Shown in pieces: positions 1 to 6,654 of a stretch of 9,892 nt of DNA. Position 1 is the first letter of the stretch; each line of letters starts with the position of its first letter. The translations under genes were made by a program, and so were the position numbers. Below the pieces are notes generated by a model. It was not told where the DNA came from and searched no databases. It saw only the letters and a list, made by a program, of their open reading frames with translations. The DNA comes from an uncultured Verrucomicrobiota bacterium (GTDB lineage: Bacteria; Verrucomicrobiota; Verrucomicrobiia; Limisphaerales; SXTU01), in the NCBI GenBank assembly GCA_903863315.1, contig CAIPBN010000577.1, positions 1 to 9,892 of the forward strand. The letters run 5' to 3'.

Positions 1-507
1 CGCAACGACCTCGTCGCCTTCCTCAGCCGGCTCGGCAAGGCCGGTGACTACGACGCCAGCAAGGGCGGCGTGGCCCGCGTCTGGCGCGTGCTGCCCGTGA
101 CGCACCGCATGGACCAGGGCGGCTGGGAGAAAATCACCAAGGGCGACTTCACAGCGAAGTGGACCGCGATGGAAAGCGGCATCGGCGAGCAAACGTGGAA
201 GCCACTGACCTCCCTAGTGAACGGCGCGTTGGCAAAGGCGGACTTCGCTCCCAGCAACATGCCTGGGCACGTCACGCTCACGAGTGTCTTCGCCGCAACG
301 ACCTTTACGCTGGCCAAGCCCGGACAAGTCACGCTCGCGGTGGACGGCATCGCCAAGCCCGAGGTGTGGGTCAACGGTCAGAAGCTCACGAAGCTGGCGA
401 ACCAGTTCCCCGCTGGCACGCACACGGTAGTCCTCCGCCTCGACGGCGCGAAGCTGCCCGAGAGCGTGCGGCTGAAGTCCACGGACGTGAGCTGGGCGTT
501 GAACTGA
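1..507 (+). CDS. C-terminal fragment of a probable PVC-type haem-binding/cytochrome-like secreted protein (5' end outside window)
   Basis: The frame is open from base 1 to the TGA at 505-507, giving 168 visible residues; the start lies upstream of the window. The first residues (NDLVAFLSRLGKAG) look like the last helix of a class I cytochrome c or of the 'putative heme-binding domain' found in many Planctomycetes and Verrucomicrobia, where such a helix follows a C-terminal CxxCH domain. After it comes a beta-rich tail of about 130 residues, including PGHVTLTSVFAATTF and VWVNGQKL, like the sandwich-type extensions on large secreted PVC proteins. The CxxCH motif itself would lie upstream and cannot be seen, so haem binding is inferred from the helix and tail style only. 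The GTG at 70 is an internal codon in the same frame, not a convincing start. The stop codon sits inside the outer arm of the 505-616 inverted repeat. Confidence 0.6.
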   Translation, partial: RNDLVAFLSRLGKAGDYDASKGGVARVWRVLPVTHRMDQGGWEKITKGDFTAKWTAMESGIGEQTWKPLTSLVNGALAKADFAPSNMPGHVTLTSVFAATTFTLAKPGQVTLAVDGIAKPEVWVNGQKLTKLANQFPAGTHTVVLRLDGAKLPESVRLKSTDVSWALN

Positions 508-616
508 CATCGGCCGGTAGGAGACGACGTGAGGAGTCTCTAACTTGTCTCCAAGTTCCGGCGCCACGTTTCGGGTTTGAAGTGAGACTCCTCACGTCGT
601 CTCCTACGAGATGTCA
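505..616. repeat. 112-nt inverted-repeat element with perfect 24-bp arms (REP/MITE-like or hairpin terminator)
   Basis: Bases 517-540 are the exact reverse complement of 584-607 (24 of 24), separated by a 43-nt centre. Outside the arms, TGACATC at 505-511 pairs with GATGTCA at 610-616, leaving short unpaired bulges (512-516 against 608-609). Inside the centre a smaller hairpin forms, AACTTG (542-547) with CAAGTT (552-557) around a TCTC loop. The element fills the whole space between two genes: it begins on the TGA stop of the upstream gene and ends on the A of the downstream ATG. No T-run follows the stem, so it is not a textbook intrinsic terminator. A dispersed REP or MITE-type repeat is the best guess; no transposase or direct target duplication was seen. 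Confidence 0.85.
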
Positions 617-897
617 TGCGCAATCTGCAAAGCACCCGGCTGATGTGGCTCAAGGGCTGGCTGTTCCTGCTGCTCGGTATCGCATCGGCCGTGCTGGTCT
701 TCCTCGAAGCCCCGTCGCTCAAGGTCGCCGCGCTGCTGGCGCTGGCCGTGTGGTCCTTCTGCCGCGCCTACTACTTCGCCTTCTACGTGTTGGAGCGCTA
801 CGTGGACCCGGGCTTCAAGTTCTCCGGGCTGGGTTCCTTCGTGGCGTATCTGGTGAGGCGACAGAGGCGCGACAAGAGCCCCGGCAGCCGTGCTTGA
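616..897 (+). CDS. Small two-helix inner-membrane protein of unknown function
   Basis: This is a 93-residue protein with two hydrophobic segments, about residues 12-31 and 36-58, joined by a short turn (EAPSLK). An aromatic stretch (CRAYYFAFYVLERYVDPG) closes the second helix, and the basic tail (YLVRRQRRDK) suggests a cytoplasmic C-terminus by the positive-inside rule. I do not recognise a named family. Coding status is supported by membrane-protein composition and by its place just upstream of the cytochrome gene on the same strand, 84 nt away. The ATG at 616 is the last paired base of the inverted repeat; ATG 643 (MWLKGWLF) is an alternative start directly before the first helix. It could be an accessory membrane subunit for the cytochrome, but only position supports that. 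Confidence 0.72.
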   Translation: MRNLQSTRLMWLKGWLFLLLGIASAVLVFLEAPSLKVAALLALAVWSFCRAYYFAFYVLERYVDPGFKFSGLGSFVAYLVRRQRRDKSPGSRA

Positions 898-981
898 ACA
901 AGGCGTGATTCGCCGTGCGGAAGAGCCAATTCTCGGCCGACCTCCGCCAAAATCACGCTCCCCGAACCCGGGACTGGCTGC

Positions 982-1782
982 TTGACTGACTCCGTGCAAC
1001 GACTCGTTCTGGGCTGGCTGGCCGCCCTGCTCCTCGGCTGCGCCGGAGGCTCCTCCGGGCGCGCGGGTGAGGCCTTTGTCCCGCCGGACGAGGGGCTTTT
1101 CCCGATGGGCCGGTTCGTTTACGAGCGCAACTGCCTTGTGTGCCACGGGCGCTGGGGAGATGGCGATGGCGAGATGGCCAGCGGCATGCTCCCCAAGCCC
1201 CGCAAATTCTCCACGGCCATTTTCAAGTATCGCTCCACGCCGCCGGGGTTCCTGCCGACGAATGACGACCTCATCCGGACCATCCGTGGCGGGCGGGCGA
1301 ACACCTCGATGCCCTACTTCACGCAGCTCTCGGACCGTGAAGTGCGCGCGGTGGTGGAGTTCATCAAGTCGTTCTCGCTGAAGTGGCGCAAACCGGAGAA
1401 CTACGCCGCGCCGGTCCCGCTGCCCGAACCGCCCGCCTGGCTGGCGAACGCGGCGCAGGCCGCCGCCGCCGCGACCCAAGGCAAGGCCACCTACTCGCTC
1501 GTGTGCGCCACCTGCCACGGGGAACACGCCGATGGAAAAGGTCCGGCGGTCGCCGAGTTGAAGGACACATGGGGCGATCCGGCGAAACCCGCCGACCTGC
1601 GCTCCACCGCCTTGCGCCACGGGCGCGCGCCCGCCGATTTCTTCCGCGTGCTGACGCTGGGCATTGACGGCACGCCGATGGCCGCGTTTGGCGAGGCCTT
1701 GACGGAGCAGCAACGCTGGGAGCTCGCCGCCTTCCTCGGCACGCTCAAGCCGCCGGCGTCCGCTCCAGCGGCACGGCCTTGA
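982..1782 (+). CDS. Lipid-anchored dihaem c-type cytochrome
   Basis: The 266-residue product carries two c-type haem motifs, CLVCH (residues 51-55) and CATCH (175-179), each followed by a glycine- and aspartate-rich stretch typical of class I cytochrome c. Likely distal methionine ligands are Met110 (NTSMPYF) and Met233 (GTPMAAF). The two domains are joined by a Pro/Ala-rich linker near 140-165. The N-terminus is a hydrophobic segment ending in LLLGC (Cys20), a good lipobox, so the protein is probably a lipoprotein facing the periplasm and carrying electrons there. No in-frame ATG lies between the preceding stop at 895-897 and the hydrophobic segment, so the start must be TTG 982 or GTG 994; both keep the signal, and neither has a clear ribosome site. 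The electron donor and acceptor cannot be told from the neighbours. The last 38 bp overlap the convergent glycosyltransferase gene. Confidence 0.9.
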   Translation: MTDSVQRLVLGWLAALLLGCAGGSSGRAGEAFVPPDEGLFPMGRFVYERNCLVCHGRWGDGDGEMASGMLPKPRKFSTAIFKYRSTPPGFLPTNDDLIRTIRGGRANTSMPYFTQLSDREVRAVVEFIKSFSLKWRKPENYAAPVPLPEPPAWLANAAQAAAAATQGKATYSLVCATCHGEHADGKGPAVAELKDTWGDPAKPADLRSTALRHGRAPADFFRVLTLGIDGTPMAAFGEALTEQQRWELAAFLGTLKPPASAPAARP

Positions 1783-2467
1783 ACCGGCGGCGCTGATACC
1801 AGGCGATGGCGACCAGATCGTAGAGCCCGCGCCCCAGGCGGTTCCACACACCGTATTTCGACACGCCGGCCACGCGCGCGCGGTGGTTCACCGGGATTTC
1901 GCGCACGCGAAAGCCGCCGCCCGCCACGAGGATCGGCAGGAAACGGTGCAGCCCGTTGAAGCCGAACACCCCGTCGAGCGTGGCGCGACGGAAGACCCGC
2001 AACGCGCAGCCGGTGTCCCGAAACTCGGCGTTCAGCGCGGTGCTGCGCGCCCAGCGGGCGAGGCGCGACGAAAGCTTGCGCAACCAACTGTCCTGCCGGT
2101 TGGCCCGCCAGCCGCAGGCGAAATCGCACGTTTCTAGCTCCTGGAGCAGGCGGGGCAGGTCGGCGGGATCGTTCTGGAGATCGCCGTCCAGCGTGGCGAT
2201 GAGCGGCCGGTTGGTTTGCTGAATCCCGGTCCAGAGCGCGGCGCTTTGGCCGGCGTTGCGGGTGTGGCGCACGCCGCGCACACGCGGGTTGGCGCGGGCG
2301 GCCTCGGTGATCTTCGCCCACGTCGAGTCGCGGCTGCCGTCGTCCACGAACACGAGCTCCCAGTCATTTGGCACCGGGGCAAACGCGGCGGCCACCTCGC
2401 GCGCCATGGGCTGCACGTTGTCCGCCTCTTCGAAGACGGGGACGATGATGGAAATCGCATCCGGCAT
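1745..2467 (-). CDS. Family 2 glycosyltransferase, dolichol-phosphate-mannose-synthase-like
   Basis: The 240-residue protein has the GT-A order of GT2 enzymes: a nucleotide-binding start (IIVPVFEEADNV, residues 7-18), FVDDGSRD (40-47), the metal-binding DGD in TLDGDLQNDP (D94 and D96), the acceptor-side RDTGCALRVFRR (150-161) and a conserved HRARVAGVSKYG stretch (195-206). These match polyprenyl-phosphate sugar synthases, which move a sugar from a nucleotide donor to a lipid phosphate on the cytoplasmic face. No C-terminal pair of transmembrane helices follows, unlike the ArnC/GtrB/YfdH type, so it resembles the shorter DPM1-like form. Sugar and acceptor cannot be deduced. The gene starts 9 bp after the HisKA-like gene, so the two are probably co-transcribed. 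Its last 38 bp are antisense to the end of the cytochrome gene. Confidence 0.93.
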   Translation of the reverse strand: MPDAISIIVPVFEEADNVQPMAREVAAAFAPVPNDWELVFVDDGSRDSTWAKITEAARANPRVRGVRHTRNAGQSAALWTGIQQTNRPLIATLDGDLQNDPADLPRLLQELETCDFACGWRANRQDSWLRKLSSRLARWARSTALNAEFRDTGCALRVFRRATLDGVFGFNGLHRFLPILVAGGGFRVREIPVNHRARVAGVSKYGVWNRLGRGLYDLVAIAWYQRRRFKAVPLERTPAA

Positions 2468-2476
2468 GGCGGAAGG

Positions 2477-2980
2477 CTAGCGGGCGGGCGGACCGGGTGA
2501 AAGTGAATTGCACCCCGCGCCAGCGGGCGGTGCCGCGTGACGCATGATGATTTCCTCGATGCATGCCAGCCACCGGCCCGTGTCCGCCTGGATGCGGCGC
2601 AAATCCTCCACCATGATCCGCCATCCGGCGGCGTTGCCTTCCGCCACCAGCCGGTTGCCCAGCGTGGTCACCTCGGCCACCGGTGCCCGGCACTGTTCGA
2701 TCAGCGCGGCCGGGGCGAGCTGCCGCGCCGTCGAGGGCCCGGCGGCAAAAAAGTCATCACTGATGGCCAGGATGCGCACACTCGCCGCATGAAGCTGGCG
2801 CAACCCCGCCACAAAGCCGGCTGGCGCGGCCGGACTGGCTTCATCCACGAGCAGCTCGCAAAAGCCACAGATGGCGCTGACCGGCGTGCGCACCTCATGC
2901 CGCAAACGGCTCAAGGCCTGCGCATCGGTGGGCAGGCAATACTGGCCCGGCTGGCTGGTGGCGGGCGGGACGCAGTTCAT
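2477..2980 (-). CDS. Small soluble protein of two tandem HisKA-like modules, no kinase catalytic domain
   Basis: The 167-residue product contains an H-box, LRHEVRTPVSAI (residues 26-37, candidate phospho-acceptor His28), as in the dimerisation domain of sensor histidine kinases. The rest of that helical hairpin, to about residue 78, follows. No N-box, G-box or other HATPase motif is present, and no membrane segment or receiver domain, so it cannot phosphorylate itself as a complete kinase. Residues 22-78 align with 89-145 at a constant offset of 67 and no gaps, with 16 of 57 identical and many conservative pairs; His28 is replaced by Glu95 in the second copy. HisKA-like modules without ATPase are known at the N-termini of some cyclases and response regulators. 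A role as a phosphotransfer, docking or dimerisation protein is inference. ATG 2980 is the first good start; the glycosyltransferase follows after 9 bp. Confidence 0.78.
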   Translation of the reverse strand: MNCVPPATSQPGQYCLPTDAQALSRLRHEVRTPVSAICGFCELLVDEASPAAPAGFVAGLRQLHAASVRILAISDDFFAAGPSTARQLAPAALIEQCRAPVAEVTTLGNRLVAEGNAAGWRIMVEDLRRIQADTGRWLACIEEIIMRHAAPPAGAGCNSLSPGPPAR

Positions 2981-3065
2981 CGGCTGGAGAAACCTCTCGT
3001 TGGCGTCGGCATCTGCGCCATAATCCCGAAACTCGCGCCGGGAGCAACGCGGAAACGCGCAGGGG

Positions 3066-5480
3066 CTAACGGCAGTTCACTGCGGCCGCCTTGTCGGAAC
3101 GCTGGCCCACCAGCCGGATGACCGGCAGCGCCCCCGGCTTGGGCAGGTGCAGCAATCGCTGGGCTTCCGTGAGCAGGAACTTCGCCTCCATGAAGGGCTG
3201 ATAACTGATGTCCTGCCAGCGGATGAGCCCGTCGCCATCGATCAGGAAGGTGCCGTGCAGCGGCTGGTTCTCGAAGTCATCGTGGGCGCGATAGGCCTTG
3301 AAGGCCTTCAAGGCGGGATCGGCCACCAGCGGGATGGGGAAGCCGCCGTTGTATTTGGCCTTCTCCACCGTGAAACTCAGCCCCTCGGCCGTGTCGGTGC
3401 TGACTGCCACCAACGAGATACCAGCCTTGCGATACTCCTCCGCGAGCGGCGCGAAGGCGATGAGCTGCTCGATGCAGTGTGCGCAGCCGGCCCCGAGGTA
3501 GAAAATGACCACCACCGGTTTGCCACGGAACTGGCGGAGCGCGACCTTCCGGCCATCGCCGCCGGGGAGCACGAAGTCCGGTGCGGCTGAGGGCTGCCAG
3601 CGGATCGGTCCGAGGGAGGCGAGGCTTGGACGTTTGCCGAAGTCCCACGAGCGCGTGAGCGGCGGCCGCCAGTCCGCGGCGAGCTTCAAGTCCTTGACCA
3701 CCGGAGCCAGCCGGCGGAACACCGGAGCATCTAGGTCAGCCTCGGCTCCGAGTTCGCGGAGCTGGTAGAACGCGTCGAACGCCTCGCGATACTTGCCGTG
3801 CTGATAGGCGAGATCCACGTAGTTGGCGAGCGGCTGCACCTGTTTCTCGGCGGCCTTCATCGCCTCCTGCGCCAGTTGCACGGCCTTGGCCAGGTCACCG
3901 GCGGCGGCGTGGAGCCGGGCCAGCCGCTCCTTGGGAATCCCGCTGGCCTTGGCGAGCCGGTCCTTGGCGGCGGCGAACTGGCCTTCCTTCAACTCCACCA
4001 GCACGCGCAGTTCCGTCACGGCGGCCGCAATGGCGTTGGTGTTCCCGGCGGCCAGCAGCGCGGTGCCGCGATCGTAGCCGCCGGATGGAGCGGCCTTCTT
4101 GGTGTCGGATTTGGGCGCGTCTTTGGATGCGGGTGGAGTCGGTGTGGTAGCGGTGGTGGTCTTGGTGGTGGAGTTGGTCGCCTGGTTGACGGCGGCCTGG
4201 GCTTTCGCGGGTTCCGGTGGTTTGGCCGCCGGGGCGTTGGTGGCCGGCTTGGGCGTGACTTTCCGGGCTAGGTTTTCGAGGGCGGCAATCTGGTTTTTGC
4301 CCCCGGTGATATCCCCCGTGTGCAGCGCGGCCAGTCCCAGCGCGTGAAAGCGACGGGCCTCGTGATCATTGCTCTCCGTGGGCTGGAGATAGGTGGAGCC
4401 GCCGAGGGTCAGCAGCTCATCCCACAATTCGTAGCGAACCAGGGTTTCGAGCAGGCGCTGGTATCCGTAGTTGGCGCTGCCCCGGGTGTGCGTGTTGAAC
4501 TTGGGATGGCGCGGCAGCTCGATCATGTTCAGGGCCAGGTCCACCGCGCGACGCACCGCGCCGATGTGGTTCAGGTCGCGGATCAGCCACTCGTTGTTGT
4601 GCGCGAAGTTGTGGATCTGATCCGGCAGCACGCGGTTGTTCATCATGTAGGCGTGGTCCACCCGGGCGCTGGCCTCCTGCTGCCAGGCGGCGTCCGAGTA
4701 GCGCTTGAGCGCGGAGTAGGTGTGCCCGCTCATGTGCCACATGTGCGCGATGCCGGGGGCGGAGAAGCCATCGTTGGACGCGGAGATCAGGGCGTTGGTC
4801 GCGCGCTGGCCCTCGTCCCACAGATGGATGCGGTAGTGATTCGCCGGATGCAGTGGGTTCACGGCGAGGATGGCGTCGAGCAGCCCGTCCACGTTCTTCT
4901 TGTCGCCGTAGGGGACGCCCTTGCTGCTGTCGAACCAGAGCTGGAACGCCAGGTGCGCCTTGGCTTCGAGATCGTCGGGGTAATCTTTCACCAGTTGCTG
5001 CATGGCCTTCTGGTAATCCTTGCGGCGCTCCTTCTCGTCCTTCTTCTCGTCGCGATAAAAGCTAGCGAGGGCCGCGATCCACCGCTGCTCGCGCGGGCTC
5101 GCGGCGGCCTGATACTTCTCGGCGGACTTGATAAACTCCTTCGCGCGCTTGGGATTGTTGACGTTCGCCATCGCCATGCCCCAGTAGGCGCTCGCGCAAA
5201 ACGGATCGAGGGCGGCGACCTGCCGGAAGGACCGCTCCGCTTCGAAATAAAAGAAACCGTGGAGCTGGCCAATGCCCTGATCGAAGAACTTCTGCGCGAG
5301 GGCGTGCTTCGCCACGATGGGAAAATGAACGCCGCCCATGCCCGGCATGAGCTGGGCCTTCTGGCGCGGCCCCTCGTTGTAGGCCTCGCCATGCTGCGAG
5401 TGTCCGGCCGGCTGCTCGTGGTCCGCCCGCGCCAAGGCTGCGAACGCCAAACCGGCGACTAACAAGGGAAGTAACTTCAT
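3066..5480 (-). CDS. Exported TPR protein fused to a C-terminal AhpC/TSA-type redoxin domain with CxxC
   Basis: With the start at ATG 5480 the product has 804 residues and opens with a clean signal peptide (MKLLPLLVAG then LAFAALARA, cleavage near 19/20). Upstream in-frame starts at 5486 and 5516 would only add non-signal-like residues. Residues of about 50-400 form a helical TPR-like region (FFDQGIGQLHGFFYFEAERSF; YWGMAMAN; a His-rich HMWHMSGHTY stretch) of the kind seen in secreted TPR proteins. A Thr/Pro/Lys/Ala-rich linker at about 407-467 follows, then more TPR-like helices to about 620. Residues of about 630-785 are a redoxin/AhpC-TSA domain (APDFVLPGGDG, VVVIFYLGAG) with the active-site pair CAHC at Cys666 and Cys669, and FLIDGDGLIRW near the end. 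The CxxC suggests thiol-disulfide exchange outside the cytoplasm rather than simple peroxide reduction. Substrate is unknown. The HisKA-like gene follows after 85 bp. Confidence 0.9.
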   Translation of the reverse strand: MKLLPLLVAGLAFAALARADHEQPAGHSQHGEAYNEGPRQKAQLMPGMGGVHFPIVAKHALAQKFFDQGIGQLHGFFYFEAERSFRQVAALDPFCASAYWGMAMANVNNPKRAKEFIKSAEKYQAAASPREQRWIAALASFYRDEKKDEKERRKDYQKAMQQLVKDYPDDLEAKAHLAFQLWFDSSKGVPYGDKKNVDGLLDAILAVNPLHPANHYRIHLWDEGQRATNALISASNDGFSAPGIAHMWHMSGHTYSALKRYSDAAWQQEASARVDHAYMMNNRVLPDQIHNFAHNNEWLIRDLNHIGAVRRAVDLALNMIELPRHPKFNTHTRGSANYGYQRLLETLVRYELWDELLTLGGSTYLQPTESNDHEARRFHALGLAALHTGDITGGKNQIAALENLARKVTPKPATNAPAAKPPEPAKAQAAVNQATNSTTKTTTATTPTPPASKDAPKSDTKKAAPSGGYDRGTALLAAGNTNAIAAAVTELRVLVELKEGQFAAAKDRLAKASGIPKERLARLHAAAGDLAKAVQLAQEAMKAAEKQVQPLANYVDLAYQHGKYREAFDAFYQLRELGAEADLDAPVFRRLAPVVKDLKLAADWRPPLTRSWDFGKRPSLASLGPIRWQPSAAPDFVLPGGDGRKVALRQFRGKPVVVIFYLGAGCAHCIEQLIAFAPLAEEYRKAGISLVAVSTDTAEGLSFTVEKAKYNGGFPIPLVADPALKAFKAYRAHDDFENQPLHGTFLIDGDGLIRWQDISYQPFMEAKFLLTEAQRLLHLPKPGALPVIRLVGQRSDKAAAVNCR

Positions 5481-5585
5481 GTGCATAATCGCGGACGCCC
5501 CGGTGCAACCGACCATTCAGCGCACCCCTGCCAATCCCTTGTCAGCAGGAGCGGCAGATGCTGCGAGCAGGATCACAACGGACAT

Positions 5586-6566
5586 TCACACCGGCACCGG
5601 CACCGACTCAATCAGGTGGTCGATCACCGAACGCGCGGTGGCAGTCACCGCCCGGGTGCCCTTGCGCACAATGAGCCGGTGCGGCAACACGAGCCGGGCG
5701 GCCTGCTTGATGTCGTCGGGCAGGACGTAGGCGCGTCCGGCCAGCAGCGCCAGCGCCTGGCTGAAGCGCTGGACATCCAGACTGCCACGCGGACTTGCCC
5801 CGTATTCCAAACTGTCCGCCACGCGCGTGGCGTGCACGATGTCCACCAGATACCCCAGCAGCGAGGTCTCCACCGTCACGGCCCGCACGGCGGCATGCAC
5901 CTGCGCCAAAGACGCGGGATTCAACACGGTCGCCAGCCGCAACAGCGGATCGTCATGCTGCTGCATCTGGAGCAGCTTCATCTCCAGCGCCCGGTCCAGA
6001 TAGCCGATGCTGAGGCGGATCATGAACCGGTCCATCTGCGCGAAGGGCAGCGGGTAGGTGCCTTCCAGCTCGACTGGATTCTGCGTGGCCAGCACGAAGA
6101 ACGGCCACTCCAGCGCATGTCGTTGCCCGTCCACGGTAACGCTCTGCTCCTCCATCGCCTCCAACAAGGCTGACTGCGTGCGCGGCGTGGCGCGGTTGAT
6201 CTCATCCGCGAGCAGGACGTTCGTGAACACCGGTCCGCGTCGGAACAAAAACTCGTGCCGGTCTGGCGCAAAGGTGGTGACCCCCGTGATGTCCGAGGGC
6301 AGCAGGTCGGCAGTGAACTGGATACGCTTGAAGTCGGCGGCCAGCGAGCGGGCCAGGGCTTTTGCCAGCAAGGTCTTGCCCAGCCCGGGCACGTCCTCGA
6401 TCAGGACATGCCCGCCCGCCACCAGCGCCAGCACCGCGTGCGCCACCACCTGCTCCTTGCCGATGAACGCGAGCGAGACGTTGTCCACCAGCGCCCGGAT
6501 ATGCTGGGAGGGGAGCAGGGACCCAGCCGGAGCTGAAGCGGAGGCGGTGGGGGAGGAATTCGACAT
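5586..6566 (-). CDS. MoxR-family AAA+ ATPase
   Basis: The 326-residue protein has the full MoxR signature: Walker A GLGKT (residues 61-65) after IEDVP, a RIQFTADLLPSDITG stretch (81-95), Walker B LLADEIN (118-124, acid pair D121/E122), sensor 1 in LATQNPVE (Asn163), PFAQMDRF (174-181) and a sensor 2 region GASPRGS (256-262, Arg260). Length is normal for the family. MoxR ATPases act in the cytoplasm as chaperone-like remodelers, usually with DUF58 and von Willebrand A proteins encoded immediately downstream. Here the next gene on the strand is the TPR-redoxin gene, so those partners are missing from this locus. The N-terminal 17 residues are Ser/Ala/Pro-rich and probably disordered. The start is the ATG at 6566; no clear ribosome site is visible. 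The esterase gene lies 88 bp upstream on the same strand. Confidence 0.95.
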   Translation of the reverse strand: MSNSSPTASASAPAGSLLPSQHIRALVDNVSLAFIGKEQVVAHAVLALVAGGHVLIEDVPGLGKTLLAKALARSLAADFKRIQFTADLLPSDITGVTTFAPDRHEFLFRRGPVFTNVLLADEINRATPRTQSALLEAMEEQSVTVDGQRHALEWPFFVLATQNPVELEGTYPLPFAQMDRFMIRLSIGYLDRALEMKLLQMQQHDDPLLRLATVLNPASLAQVHAAVRAVTVETSLLGYLVDIVHATRVADSLEYGASPRGSLDVQRFSQALALLAGRAYVLPDDIKQAARLVLPHRLIVRKGTRAVTATARSVIDHLIESVPVPV

Positions 6567-6654
6567 AATCAGCAGTTCAACACGGCAGCGGGCGAAGTGT
6601 TCCGGCGGGCGAGCGCGATTGCAATGCCGCCGTGCCGCTCGAAGCGCACGCGGC

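Noticed and set aside
505..616. Reading the inverted repeat as an insertion-sequence terminus or CRISPR repeat
   Set aside because: There is only one pair of arms, no transposase frame within or beside it, no direct target duplication, and no spacer-repeat periodicity.
604..1851. 415-codon open frame on the - strand opposite the membrane protein and cytochrome genes
   Set aside because: It is antisense to two well-supported genes; the composition (long runs of Arg, Gly and Ala, no domain motifs) is that of a GC-rich shadow frame.
1491..2321. 276-codon - strand frame overlapping the glycosyltransferase in another frame
   Set aside because: Arg/Pro-rich with no motifs, while the overlapping frame carries the complete GT2 motif set.
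4320..5462. 380-codon open frame on the + strand opposite the TPR region
   Set aside because: Antisense to a clearly coding exported protein; Val/His/Gly-rich composition without domain features.
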